DNA of 64,000 bases, from NCBI RefSeq assembly GCF_014873755.1, contig NZ_JADBEG010000001.1:6732501-6796500 (forward strand), in the 5' to 3' direction. How positions within the stretch are numbered: the first letter of the stretch is position 1; each line of letters begins with the position of its first letter. Under the pieces are notes generated by a model, which made no database searches, was not told the DNA's origin, and worked only from the letters and a program-made list of their open reading frames with translations. The position numbers and the translations under genes were made by a program. This document shows, one piece after another, positions 55,223 to 64,000 of this stretch. Source of the DNA: Amycolatopsis lexingtonensis (GTDB taxonomy: Bacteria; Actinomycetota; Actinomycetes; Mycobacteriales; Pseudonocardiaceae).

Positions 55223-56558
55223 CTTGCGCTCCTTCCTTTGCGGTACCGACGGCCGCCGGCTTGCGGCGGGCCGCCTTCGCCTCGGCCTTGGCCAAAGCCT
55301 TCTGACGCGGGGTGGTCTGCGGGACCTTGAGGTCCAGCGGCGGGACCGGGAAACCGCCACCGGTCACCGGCACGGTCTCGCTCTCCTCTTCGCGGCCCGC
55401 CGCGCGGACGTAGAAGAACAGGGCGACGACGATGAAGATGGCGACCGCGGCGATGATGATCGACGCGGTGTTCCAGGCGATGACCTTCGCGAAGGTCACC
55501 ATGATGATCCACACCAGGTTCAGCGGGACCAGGACCTTCCAGCCCAGACGCATGAACTGGTCGTAGCGCAGGCGGGGCAGCGTGCCGCGCAGCCAGATGA
55601 ACCCGAACAGCAGCACGAACATCTTCGCGAAGAACCACAGCACCGGCCACCAGCCGGTGTTGAGCACGTTGTTCCCGATCAGCGACAGCGGCCACGGGGC
55701 CATCCAGCCGCCGAGGAACAGCGTCGTCGCGAACGCCGAAACGATCACCATGTTGACGTACTCGGCGAGGAAGAACATCGCGAACTTCATCGAGCTGTAC
55801 TCGGTGTGGAAGCCGCCGACCAGCTCCGATTCGGCCTCCGGGAGGTCGAACGGGGCGCGGTTGGTCTCGCCGACCATCGAGATCAGGTAGATCACGAAGC
55901 TCGGGACCAGGTAGAGGAACCACGCCGGCTGCTGCTTGCTGACGATGTCGGCCAGGTCCAGCGAACCGGACTGCAGGATCACCGCGACGATCGAGAGACC
56001 CATCGCGATCTCGTAGGAGATCACCTGCGCCGCGCTGCGCATGCCGCCGAGCAGCGGGTACGGCGAGCCGGACGCCCAGCCGGCGAGCACGATGCCGTAG
56101 ACGCCGATCGAGGAGCAGGCCAGGATCACCAGCGCGCTGACCGGCAGGTCGAGCAGCTGGAGCACGGTCCGCTCGCCGAAGATCGACACCACCGGGCCGA
56201 ACGGGATGGCCGACAGCGCGATCAGCGAGGGCACCACGCACAGGACCGGCGCGAGGAAGTACACCTTGCGGTCGGCGGTGTCCGGGATGATCTGTTCCTT
56301 GAACGGCAGCTTGATCGCGTCCGCCAGGGACTGCAGGTAGCCGCCCGGGCCGACCCGGTTGGGGCCGGGCCGGTTCTGCATCCGGCCGACCGCCTTGCGC
56401 TCCCAGACGATCAGGAAGATCGTGAAGATCGGCCCGATCAGCAGGATGACCACGCACTTGAGCAGGATCAGCCAGAACGGGTCGTCCGCCAGCAGCGCCG
56501 CCCGCGTCGCGGCGTCCGGCACACTGCCCACGGCCGCTTCGGTAAGCAACGGTGTCAC
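55209..56558 (-). CDS. nuoH: NADH-quinone oxidoreductase subunit H
   Basis: The 449-aa membrane subunit forms the quinone-binding chamber. It has [20 protein letters not shown] near the start, then [20 protein letters not shown] and [18 protein letters not shown]. An extended soluble C terminus (about 60 residues, Lys/Ala-rich) follows. The GTG overlaps the nuoG stop. Confidence 0.95.
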   Translation of the reverse strand: MTPLLTEAAVGSVPDAATRAALLADDPFWLILLKCVVILLIGPIFTIFLIVWERKAVGRMQNRPGPNRVGPGGYLQSLADAIKLPFKEQIIPDTADRKVYFLAPVLCVVPSLIALSAIPFGPVVSIFGERTVLQLLDLPVSALVILACSSIGVYGIVLAGWASGSPYPLLGGMRSAAQVISYEIAMGLSIVAVILQSGSLDLADIVSKQQPAWFLYLVPSFVIYLISMVGETNRAPFDLPEAESELVGGFHTEYSSMKFAMFFLAEYVNMVIVSAFATTLFLGGWMAPWPLSLIGNNVLNTGWWPVLWFFAKMFVLLFGFIWLRGTLPRLRYDQFMRLGWKVLVPLNLVWIIMVTFAKVIAWNTASIIIAAVAIFIVVALFFYVRAAGREEESETVPVTGGGFPVPPLDLKVPQTTPRQKALAKAEAKAARRKPAAVGTAKEGAQDGVS

Positions 56559-59026
56559 TGTTCACCCCCAGCGAGGTTCACCACGGCGCCGTGGCCGGCA
56601 CCGAGCGTCTTGAACACGGCCGAGCCCTCGGAGTTGCCCGGCAGCCACACGACGCCGTCGGGCAGGTCCGCGATCTCCACCGGCAGCGTGATCGCACCGC
56701 GCTCGGTGCTCACCTTCACCGCGGCGCCCAAGCCTTCCGCGGTCTTCGCGGACAGCCGCGCGACCGGCGTGCGCTGGGTGCCCTTGAGGTGCGGCTCGCC
56801 GTCCTGCAGGGACCCGTTGTCGATCAGCTGGCGCCAGGTCGACAGGACCGCCTGGCCCGCGCCCGGCGTCACCGGGGCCGGCACCTCGACGGCGACGTGG
56901 GCCCAGTTCAGCGCCGAGGCCTTGCCGAGCTTCTCGAAGTCACCGCGAGCGGCGGCCGGGGTCTGCGTGAACAGGTCGGCGTCCATCTCGACGGCGAGGG
57001 TGTCGAGCACCCGGCAGTCCGGCAGGGCGCCGGTGCCTTCGAGGGTGACGTCGAACGGGCGGGTGCGGCCCTCCCAGTTGAGGTAGCTGCCCGCCTTCTC
57101 GTCCGACGCGGCCACCGGGAGCACGACGTCCGCGCGCTCGGTCACCGCGCTGTGGCGGAGTTCGAGGCTGACGACGAAGCCGGCGTTGTCCAGCGCGCGC
57201 AGCGCGAGGTCCGGGTCCGGCAGGTCGTACGGGTCGACACCGCCGACGACCAGGCCGCCGAGCTCGCGGCGGGAAGCGGCCTCGAGGATGCCGGAGGTGT
57301 CGCGGCCCGGCGTGGCCGGAACCGGGACGCCCCAGGCGTTTTCGACGGCGACGCGAGCGGCGTCGTCGGTGACGCGGCGGCCGCCGGGCAGCAGCGTCGG
57401 GACGCAGCCGGCCTGCAGCGCGCCGCGGTCGCCGGCCCGGCGCGGGATCCACGCGAGCCGGACGCCGGTGCGCTCCACCAGGTCCTGCAGCGCGGAGAAC
57501 AGGCCGGGCACCTGGGCGGCGCGCTCGCCGACCAGGACGACCGAGCCGTCGCCGCGCAGGGCCTCGTCGAGGTCCGGCGCGTGCTTGGCGATGCCGTCGA
57601 TGGCGGCGGCTTCCTGGCCGGGGACGCAGGCGAGCAGCTCGCCGAACGTCTTGCGCACCGACGAGGTCGTCCACTGTCCCAAGTGGACGACGCGGGTGCG
57701 GTTCTTGCGGGCCGCCTTGCGCAGCCGCAGGAACACGATCGGCGCCTCGTCCTCGGGCTCGAAGGCGACGCACAGGACCGTGCGGGCCCGCTCGATCTCG
57801 CCGAAGGTGACGCCGGACTCCGCCGTCACGCCCACGACCCGCGAGGTGAGGAACGCGAGCTCCTCGGCCGAGTGCGGGCGAGCGCGGAAGTCGACGTCGT
57901 TGGTGTGCAGGGCGACCCGGGCGAACTTCGCGTACGCGTAGGCGTCCTCGACGGTCAGCCGGCCGCCGGGCAGAACGCCGACGCCGCCGTTCGAGCGGGC
58001 CTCGGTGAGGCCGGCGGCCGCGGTGCGCAGCGCGTCGGTCCAGGAGGCCTCTTCCAGCTCACCGGTCGTCTTGTTCCGGACCAGCGGACGGCGGATGCGG
58101 TCGTCGGCCGAGGTGTAGCGGAAGGCGAAGCGGCCCTTGTCGCAGATCCACTCCTCGTTGACCTCGGGGTCGTCGCCGGCCAGCTTGCGCTGGACCTTGC
58201 CGCGCCGGAAGTCGGTGCGCTCGGCGCAGCCCGACGAGCAGTGCTCGCAGACGCTCGGCGAGGACACCAGGTCGAACGGCCGCGACCGGAAGCGGTAAGC
58301 CGCGCTCGTCAGGGCACCGACCGGGCAGATCTGGATGACGTTGCCGGAGAAGTAGGACTGGAACGGCTGGCCGGACGTCGTCCGCGACGCCAGGTCCAGG
58401 ACGTCCGCCGTCTCCGCGGTGCCGATCTGCTGGTGGGCGCCGCGTTCGAGGAGCTCGATGAACGGGTCGCCGGCGATCTCGCGGGAGAACCGGGTGCAGC
58501 GCTGGCAGAGCACGCAGCGCTCGCGGTCCAGCAGCACCTGCGTCGAGATCGGCAGCGGCTTCGGGAACGTCCGCTTGGTGTCGACGAACCGGGAGTCCGT
58601 GCGGCCGTGGGCCAGCGCCTGGTTCTGCAGCGGGCACTCGCCGCCCTTGTCGCAGATCGGGCAGTCCAGCGGGTGGTTGATGAGCAGCAGCTCCATCACG
58701 CCCTGCTGGGCCTTGTCCGCGACCGGCGACGTCAGCTGCGTCTTGACGACCATGCCGTCGGCGACGGTCATCGTGCAGGACGCCTGCGGCTTCGGCATCG
58801 GCCGGCCGCCCATCTCGACCTCGACCAGGCACTGGCGGCAGGCGCCCGCCGGGTCGAGGAGCGGGTGGTCGCAGAACCGCGGGATGACCGTGCCGAGGCG
58901 TTCGGCCGTGCGGATGAGGAGCTCGCCCTTCGGGGCGATGACCTCTTCGCCGTCGATGACCAGCTTGACGTGGCCCTCGGGGACCGGCGTCTCGGTGGTC
59001 TCGGGCTTGTCGGGCGCGATCGTCAT
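56555..59026 (-). CDS. nuoG: NADH-quinone oxidoreductase subunit G
   Basis: The 823-aa subunit starts with a 2Fe-2S ferredoxin domain ([20 protein letters not shown]). It adds [15 protein letters not shown] with the following His-Cys3 site ([17 protein letters not shown]) and a further 4Fe-4S motif ([10 protein letters not shown]). A molybdopterin-oxidoreductase-like domain without cofactor follows. It carries electrons along the peripheral arm. The start overlaps the nuoF stop. Confidence 0.95.
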   Translation of the reverse strand: MTIAPDKPETTETPVPEGHVKLVIDGEEVIAPKGELLIRTAERLGTVIPRFCDHPLLDPAGACRQCLVEVEMGGRPMPKPQASCTMTVADGMVVKTQLTSPVADKAQQGVMELLLINHPLDCPICDKGGECPLQNQALAHGRTDSRFVDTKRTFPKPLPISTQVLLDRERCVLCQRCTRFSREIAGDPFIELLERGAHQQIGTAETADVLDLASRTTSGQPFQSYFSGNVIQICPVGALTSAAYRFRSRPFDLVSSPSVCEHCSSGCAERTDFRRGKVQRKLAGDDPEVNEEWICDKGRFAFRYTSADDRIRRPLVRNKTTGELEEASWTDALRTAAAGLTEARSNGGVGVLPGGRLTVEDAYAYAKFARVALHTNDVDFRARPHSAEELAFLTSRVVGVTAESGVTFGEIERARTVLCVAFEPEDEAPIVFLRLRKAARKNRTRVVHLGQWTTSSVRKTFGELLACVPGQEAAAIDGIAKHAPDLDEALRGDGSVVLVGERAAQVPGLFSALQDLVERTGVRLAWIPRRAGDRGALQAGCVPTLLPGGRRVTDDAARVAVENAWGVPVPATPGRDTSGILEAASRRELGGLVVGGVDPYDLPDPDLALRALDNAGFVVSLELRHSAVTERADVVLPVAASDEKAGSYLNWEGRTRPFDVTLEGTGALPDCRVLDTLAVEMDADLFTQTPAAARGDFEKLGKASALNWAHVAVEVPAPVTPGAGQAVLSTWRQLIDNGSLQDGEPHLKGTQRTPVARLSAKTAEGLGAAVKVSTERGAITLPVEIADLPDGVVWLPGNSEGSAVFKTLGAGHGAVVNLAGGEQ

Positions 59027-60303
59027 GCCTGCGCTCCCACCAGTTCGCGCTTGTTGCTCTCACACAGAGCGAGGAATTCGTCGCGGAAGTACTTGATGCC
59101 GCTCTGGATCGGCGACACCGCGCCGTCGCCGAGGGCGCAGAACGACCGGCCGAGGATGTTGTCGCAGACGTCGAGGAGGGTGTCGATGTCCTCCTCGGTG
59201 CCGTGGCCCTCGACCATCCGCTCGAGGATCTGCGCCAGCCAGTACGTGCCTTCGCGGCACGGCGTGCACTTGCCGCAGGACTCGTGCTCGTAGAACTGCG
59301 TCCACTTCATCACGGCCCACGGCACCGACACGGTCTCGTTGAAGACCTGGACGGCGGTGGTGCCCAGCATCGACCCGGCTTCCGCCGCGCCTTCGAAGTC
59401 CAGGGGAACGTCGAGGTGCTCGGCGGTGAACATCGGGGTGGACGAGCCGCCCGGGGTCCAGAACTTGAGCGGGATGCCGTCCTTCATGCCACCCGCCATG
59501 TCCAGCAGCTCGCGCAGTGTGGTGCCGAGCGGGCACTCGTACTGGCCGGGCTTCTCGACGTGGCCGGAGATCGAATAGATCTTCGGGCCGGGCGACTTCT
59601 CGCGGCCCATCTCGCGGAACCAGCTCGAACCGCCGTTGACGATGAACGGCGCGCTAGCGATGGTCTCGACGTTGTTGACCGTGGTCGGGGCGGCGTACAG
59701 CCCCGCGGCGGCCGGGAACGGCGGCTTGAGCCGCGGCTGGCCACGACGGCCTTCCAGCGAGTCGAGCAGCGCCGTCTCCTCGCCGCAGATGTACGCGCCC
59801 GCACCCGCGTGGACGGTGATCTTCAGGTCGAAGCCGGAGCCGAGGATGTTCTCGCCCAGGTAGCCCGCCGCTTCGGCTTCGCGCACGGCCGCGTTGAGGC
59901 GGCGGATGCAGTGCAGCGCCTCGCCGCGGACGTAGATGAAGCAGTGGTTGGACCGCATCGCGTACGAGGCGATGATGCAGCCCTCGATCAGCGAGTGCGG
60001 GTCCGCCATCATCAGCGGGATGTCCTTGCAGGTACCCGGTTCGCCCTCGTCGGCGTTGATCACCAGGTAGTGCGGCTTGTCGAAGTTCGGCGGCATGAAG
60101 GACCACTTGATGCCGGCCGGGAAGCCCGCGCCGCCGCGGCCGCGCAGGCCGGAGTCCTTGACCACCTGGACGAGCTGCTCCGGCGTCCCGGCCAGTGCCT
60201 TGCGGACGGCGGTGTAGCCCTCGAGTGCCTCGTACGTCGCGATCTGCCAGGAGTTCGGCGACAGCCAGCGCTTCGTGAGGACCGGGGTAATGGGATCGGC
60301 CAT
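59023..60303 (-). CDS. nuoF: NADH-quinone oxidoreductase subunit F
   Basis: The 426-aa subunit binds NADH and [36 protein letters not shown] and [19 protein letters not shown]. Near the C terminus [12 protein letters not shown] plus a later Cys hold cluster N3. ATG at 60303 shares one base with the nuoE stop. It is the electron entry point of complex I. Confidence 0.96.
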   Translation of the reverse strand: MADPITPVLTKRWLSPNSWQIATYEALEGYTAVRKALAGTPEQLVQVVKDSGLRGRGGAGFPAGIKWSFMPPNFDKPHYLVINADEGEPGTCKDIPLMMADPHSLIEGCIIASYAMRSNHCFIYVRGEALHCIRRLNAAVREAEAAGYLGENILGSGFDLKITVHAGAGAYICGEETALLDSLEGRRGQPRLKPPFPAAAGLYAAPTTVNNVETIASAPFIVNGGSSWFREMGREKSPGPKIYSISGHVEKPGQYECPLGTTLRELLDMAGGMKDGIPLKFWTPGGSSTPMFTAEHLDVPLDFEGAAEAGSMLGTTAVQVFNETVSVPWAVMKWTQFYEHESCGKCTPCREGTYWLAQILERMVEGHGTEEDIDTLLDVCDNILGRSFCALGDGAVSPIQSGIKYFRDEFLALCESNKRELVGAQA

Positions 60304-61160
60304 TACTTCTTCTCCACTTCCGGCAGCGGGACGTCCTGAGCGACCGGGGCGACCCAGCCGCGGTCCTGCGCGAGCTTCGCGCCCCGCAGCGTCTCGACGG
60401 CCTGCGACGGGCCGTCGACGTCGCGGCGGTAAGCCGTCTCGTCCTCCGGGAAGAACCCGGCGAGCTGCAGCTCGGCGCCCTTGAAGGTGGTCAGCGGCGC
60501 GCCGCGCGTCGGGGCCGGCTTCTTGCCCGCCTGCAGCGCGTCGACCAGCGCGACGGCCTTGTCCTCGGTCTGGTTGTCGAAGTACTCGTAGTTGACCTGG
60601 ATGACCGGCGCGAGGTCGCAGGCCGCGAGGCACTCGGCGTGCTCGAGGGTGATCGAGCCCGGCTCGTTCGGCGTGCCCGCGGTTTCGTTGTGCCCCAGCG
60701 GCTTCTCCTCGGACCCGAGGTGCGTCTGGAGCCGCTTGTAGATCGCGTCGCCGCCCATGGCCGCGCACAGCGTGTTGGTGCAGACGCTCACGAGGTGCTC
60801 GCCGCACGGCTTGCGCTTGTACATCGTGTAGAACGTCGCGACCGCGCTGACCTCGGCGTCGGACAGGTCGAGCTGCTTCGCGCAGAACGCGATGCCCTCC
60901 TGGCTGACGTAGCCCTGCACGGACTGCACGAGGTGCAGCATCGGCAGCAGCGCCGAGCGGGACATCGGGTAGCGGGAGATGATCTCCTGCGCCTGTGCCG
61001 TGGTGCCGGCGTCGAAGATCTCCTCGAGCGGCGTGTCTTCGATGATCCCGGCGGCCACCGCGGGGTCCGGCGCGATGGCGACGACGTCGACGTCCGGACC
61101 GGCCGCGGCGTGCGTTACGGCAGCGTCGTTGGGGCCGGGTTCGGGAACTGCTGTGCTCAT
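60303..61160 (-). CDS. nuoE: NADH-quinone oxidoreductase subunit E
   Basis: The 285-aa subunit has the thioredoxin-like 2Fe-2S fold with Cys residues in [14 protein letters not shown] and [14 protein letters not shown] (cluster N1a). It is longer than proteobacterial NuoE owing to a disordered N-terminal part of about 40 residues and a C-terminal extension of about 60, as is usual in actinomycetes. It lies against NuoF. Confidence 0.94.
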   Translation of the reverse strand: MSTAVPEPGPNDAAVTHAAAGPDVDVVAIAPDPAVAAGIIEDTPLEEIFDAGTTAQAQEIISRYPMSRSALLPMLHLVQSVQGYVSQEGIAFCAKQLDLSDAEVSAVATFYTMYKRKPCGEHLVSVCTNTLCAAMGGDAIYKRLQTHLGSEEKPLGHNETAGTPNEPGSITLEHAECLAACDLAPVIQVNYEYFDNQTEDKAVALVDALQAGKKPAPTRGAPLTTFKGAELQLAGFFPEDETAYRRDVDGPSQAVETLRGAKLAQDRGWVAPVAQDVPLPEVEKK

Positions 61161-62536
61161 CGGTCCACTCCCCCCATGACGGGGTCGATCGAGGCGATCG
61201 CGGCGATCACGTCCGCGACCAGGCCGCCTTCGGCCATTGCGGGCATCGACTGCAGGTTCACGAAGCTCGGTTCGCGCACGTGGACCCGCAGCGGCCGGGT
61301 GCCGCCGTCGGAGACCAGGTGCGCGCTCAGCTCGCCGCGCGGCGACTCCACGGAGGTGTAGACCTGGCCGGCCGGCACCTTGAAGCCCTCGGTCACCAGC
61401 TTGAAGTGGTGGATCAGGGACTCCATCGACTGGCCCATGATCTTCTTGACGTGCTCGAGCGAGTTGCCCATGCCGTCGCTGCCGATCGACAGCTGCGCGG
61501 GCCAGGCGACCTTCTTGTCCTCGACCATGACCGGGCCAGGCTCGAGCTTCTCCAGGCACTGCTCGATGATCTTGAGGCTCTCGTGCATCTCGTGCACCCG
61601 GATCAGGTAGCGCGACCAGCAGTCGGCGCCGTTGTCCACGGGCACGTCGAAGTCGAACTCGTCGTAGCAGGAGTACGGCTCGGTCTTGCGCAGGTCCCAC
61701 GGGAGGCCGGCGGACCGCAGCACCGGGCCGGTGACGCCGAGCGCGAGGCACGCGTCGACCGGCAGGTAGCCCACACCCTTGAGCCGGTTGCGCCAGATCG
61801 GCTGACCGGTGAAGAGCTTGTCGTACAACGGAAGGCGCTTCTTCATCGTCTTGACGAAGTCGGTGACCTTCTCGTGGTAGTCGGCCGGCATGTCCTGCGC
61901 GAGGCCGCCGGGGCGGATGAACGCGTGGTTCATCCGCAGGCCGGTCAGGTGCTCCAGCAGGTGCAGGACCTCTTCGCGCTCGCGGAAGCCGAGCGTCATC
62001 GCGGTGGTGGCGCCGAGCTCCATGCCGCCGGTCGCGATGTAGACGAGGTGCGAGCCGATCCGGTTGATCTCCAGCAGCAGCACGCGCAGCAGCTGCGCGC
62101 GGCGCGGGGCTTCGATCTGCAGCAGCTTCTCGACGCCGAGGCAGTACGCCATCTCCGTCGAAAGCGGGGCCAGGTAGTCCATCCGCGTCACGAAGGTGAC
62201 GCCCTGGGTCCAGGTCCGGTACTCGCAGTTCTTCTCGATGCCGGTGTGGAGGTAGCCGATGACCGACCGCAGCTGCGTGACGGTCTCGCCCTCCATCTCC
62301 AGCACGAGCCGGAGCACGCCGTGCGTCGACGGGTGCTGCGGGCCCATGTTGATGACCATGCGCTCGTCGTGCTGGGCGTCGGCGATGACGTCGTCCCAGT
62401 CGCCGCCGGAGACCGTGTAGACGCGGCCCTCGGTGGTGTCACGGGAATCGGCGTAGCTGACGTCGTCGGTGCTGTCGCTGCCCGGCGCGCTCGTGTCCGT
62501 CCCGGTGGTGACGTCGGAAAGGTTCTCGGTGCTCAC
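61157..62536 (-). CDS. nuoD: NADH-quinone oxidoreductase subunit D
   Basis: The 459-aa subunit is of the hydrogenase-large-subunit type: [20 protein letters not shown], then [20 protein letters not shown] with quinone-site residues, and [19 protein letters not shown] start overlaps the nuoC stop. An N-terminal Ser/Thr/Asp-rich tail of about 50 residues precedes the core. It is part of the quinone pocket with NuoB. Confidence 0.95.
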   Translation of the reverse strand: MSTENLSDVTTGTDTSAPGSDSTDDVSYADSRDTTEGRVYTVSGGDWDDVIADAQHDERMVINMGPQHPSTHGVLRLVLEMEGETVTQLRSVIGYLHTGIEKNCEYRTWTQGVTFVTRMDYLAPLSTEMAYCLGVEKLLQIEAPRRAQLLRVLLLEINRIGSHLVYIATGGMELGATTAMTLGFREREEVLHLLEHLTGLRMNHAFIRPGGLAQDMPADYHEKVTDFVKTMKKRLPLYDKLFTGQPIWRNRLKGVGYLPVDACLALGVTGPVLRSAGLPWDLRKTEPYSCYDEFDFDVPVDNGADCWSRYLIRVHEMHESLKIIEQCLEKLEPGPVMVEDKKVAWPAQLSIGSDGMGNSLEHVKKIMGQSMESLIHHFKLVTEGFKVPAGQVYTSVESPRGELSAHLVSDGGTRPLRVHVREPSFVNLQSMPAMAEGGLVADVIAAIASIDPVMGGVDR

Positions 62537-63282
62537 GAGTACGACCTCCGCTGGTCCGGCGGCGGGATCTCCGCGCCCTTGTATTCGACCGGGATCCCGC
62601 CGAGCGGGTAGTCCTTGCGCTGGGGGTGGCCGTCCCAGTCGTCCGGCATGAGGATGCGGGTCAGCGCCGGGTGGCCGTCGAAGACGATGCCGAACATGTC
62701 CCAGGCCTCGCGCTCCTGCCAGTCGGCGGTCGGGTAGATCCCGACCAGCGACGGCACGTGCGCGTCCTCGACGTCGAGGGTGACCTCGAGGCGGATCCGG
62801 CGGCGGTAGGTCAGCGACGTGAAGTGGTAGACCGCGTGCAGCCGCTGCGGGACGTCGACGCCGTAGTCCACGCCGGACACCGAGGACAGCAGCTCGAAGC
62901 GGAGGCCGCCGTCGTCGCGCAGCACCTTCGCGATCGCGGGCAGGTGCTCGCGGGCGACGTAGAAGGTGATCTCGCCGCGGTCGACCGTCGTCTGCAGGAT
63001 CGCTTCGGCGGGGATCTTGTTGTCCGACAGAGCGGCGTAGAACTCGTCGGCGAACTGGTCGAACCAGCCGCCGTACGGGCGCTCGGCCGGCGCGGGGCTG
63101 TAGGCCGGGAGCCGGACGCCGCCGTAGCCGGAGGTGTCGCCGGTGCCGTGGACACCGAACATGCCCTGGCGTTCGCGGCCGGTGACGACCGCTTCGGCGG
63201 GCCGGGTGCCGGTCGGCTCGAGGCCGCCTTCGGCACGCTCGGCGCTGGACTGCTCTTCGCCGGGTTGGGGGTTCTCAGTCAT
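62533..63282 (-). CDS. nuoC: NADH-quinone oxidoreductase subunit C
   Basis: The 249-aa subunit has the 30-kDa domain with [20 protein letters not shown] and the signature [20 protein letters not shown] near residue 195. The first 75 residues are polar and probably disordered. It braces NuoD in the peripheral arm. Confidence 0.95.
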   Translation of the reverse strand: MTENPQPGEEQSSAERAEGGLEPTGTRPAEAVVTGRERQGMFGVHGTGDTSGYGGVRLPAYSPAPAERPYGGWFDQFADEFYAALSDNKIPAEAILQTTVDRGEITFYVAREHLPAIAKVLRDDGGLRFELLSSVSGVDYGVDVPQRLHAVYHFTSLTYRRRIRLEVTLDVEDAHVPSLVGIYPTADWQEREAWDMFGIVFDGHPALTRILMPDDWDGHPQRKDYPLGGIPVEYKGAEIPPPDQRRSYS

Positions 63283-63286
63283 CGCT

Positions 63287-63835
63287 CTACTTCTTCGCGT
63301 ACTTGATCGACGACGCGACGAGCTCGGTGCGCGCCCCGCTGGCGGCGCGGATGGCGGCGCGGCGGGCGTTGATCGGCTCGTCCTGGATCTTGGCGTGCAG
63401 CTTGAGGATCGCGTCCAGCAGCATCTCCGGCCGCGGCGGGCAGCCGGGCAGGTACATGTCGACCGGCACGATGTGGTCGACGCCCTGGACCACGGCGTAG
63501 TTGTTGAACATGCCGCCGGAGGAGGCGCAGACGCCCATGGCGAGCACCCACTTGGGCTCGGCCATCTGGTCGTAGATCTGGCGCAGGACCGGGGCCATCT
63601 TCTGCGTGACGCGCCCGGCGACGATCATCAGGTCGGCCTGCCGCGGCGTCGCGCTGAAGCGCTCCATGCCGAAGCGGGCGATGTCGTAGCGGGAACCGCC
63701 GACGGTCATCATCTCGATCGCGCAGCAGGCGAGCCCGAACGTGGCCGGCCACATCGAGTTCTTCCGCGCCCAGTTGACGAGACCTTCGAGGCTGGCCAGC
63801 AGGATGCCGTTGGGGAGTTTCTCTTCGAGGCCCAT
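63287..63835 (-). CDS. nuoB: NADH-quinone oxidoreductase subunit B
   Basis: The 182-aa subunit holds cluster N2. [11 protein letters not shown] gives the adjacent Cys pair, [16 protein letters not shown] a third Cys, and [14 protein letters not shown] the fourth. N2 is the last cluster before quinone. The ATG at 63835 lies 4 bp after the nuoA stop. Confidence 0.96.
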   Translation of the reverse strand: MGLEEKLPNGILLASLEGLVNWARKNSMWPATFGLACCAIEMMTVGGSRYDIARFGMERFSATPRQADLMIVAGRVTQKMAPVLRQIYDQMAEPKWVLAMGVCASSGGMFNNYAVVQGVDHIVPVDMYLPGCPPRPEMLLDAILKLHAKIQDEPINARRAAIRAASGARTELVASSIKYAKK

Positions 63836-63839
63836 GGGT

Positions 63840-64000
63840 CTAGTTCCAATCCAGGCCGCCGCGCCGCCACACGTAGGCGTACGCGAAGCCGACCGTCGCG
63901 ATGAACAGCAGGATCTCCACCAGGCCGAACGTGCCCAGCGCGTCCGCCTGCACGGCGAACGGGTAGAGGAAGACCATCTCGATGTCGAACAGGATGAACA
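63840..64000 (-). CDS. nuoA: NADH-quinone oxidoreductase subunit A, C-terminal part
   Basis: The stop (TAG on the minus strand) is at 63840-63842 and the frame runs off the right edge, leaving 52 whole codons of the roughly 120 expected. [16 protein letters not shown] is the conserved second-helix motif of NuoA, followed by the third helix and the ending WRRGGLDWN. It is the first gene of nuoA-N; the operon promoter lies outside the window. Confidence 0.94.
   Translation of the reverse strand, partial: FILFDIEMVFLYPFAVQADALGTFGLVEILLFIATVGFAYAYVWRRGGLDWN

Overview
The window is GC-rich DNA (roughly 70% or more over most of its length) with many GTG starts, ATGA/GTGA stop-start overlaps, a mycothiol-dependent-type protein, an F420-type oxidoreductase, EspG/PPE/DUF3558 genes and a full nuoA-N operon. 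This points to an actinomycete of the Pseudonocardiaceae, most likely Amycolatopsis or a close relative. The genus is inferred from gene content and memory, not from a search.

Layout. 1-1451: the end of an F420-dependent luciferase-like oxidoreductase, a small colicin-immunity-like gene with a partly decayed neighbour, and a YrdB/DUF2568 membrane protein. 1649-11954 (+): a tightly coupled ten-gene operon for making, exporting and attaching an unusual sugar. It encodes a zinc-finger sugar C-methyltransferase, a glucose-1-phosphate cytidylyltransferase-like enzyme, a PIG-L deacetylase, an SDR epimerase, a DUF4910 aminopeptidase-like protein, a flippase, a GT2, a pyruvyltransferase, an RmlC-like epimerase and a class III aminotransferase. 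It is followed by a secreted beta-helix protein and a HAD hydrolase.

14314-31943 (-): a mycothiol-dependent-type enzyme, a non-coding stretch with a 132-bp-period duplication, and an eleven-gene polysaccharide operon. In order of transcription the operon encodes an AlgD-like GDP-mannose 6-dehydrogenase, a GT4, two Wzz-like proteins, AsnB, an alcohol-dehydrogenase/Gfo-Idh-MocA fusion, a heparinase II/III-family protein, a beta-helix lipoprotein (paralogue of the one at 12054), an O-antigen-ligase/Wzy-like polymerase, a second GT4 and a PAP2 phosphatase. Together the two operons look like a Wzx/Wzy-type pathway for a uronic-acid-containing envelope or extracellular polysaccharide. The combination of AlgD-like dehydrogenase, beta-helix proteins and a heparinase/alginate-lyase-family enzyme recalls alginate systems. 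No initiating phosphoglycosyltransferase was found here.

32203-36391: a GH75 chitosanase with a palindromic operator, a NodB-like protein lacking a metal-ligand histidine, a dimethylargininase-like hydrolase divergent from an Lrp/AsnC regulator, a small hypothetical protein and an enoyl-CoA hydratase. 36654-42029: korAB (2-oxoacid:ferredoxin oxidoreductase), a perfect 25-bp bidirectional hairpin, an ArfC-like anchored protein and a polyprenyl diphosphate synthase. 42278-48396: an accessory block of secreted or lipoproteins and an ESX/PPE-EspG cassette, including a DUF3558 lipoprotein of distinctly low GC, closed by an XRE-DUF5753 regulator. 48508-64000 (-): nuoA-N, complex I in canonical order, with nuoA cut by the window edge.
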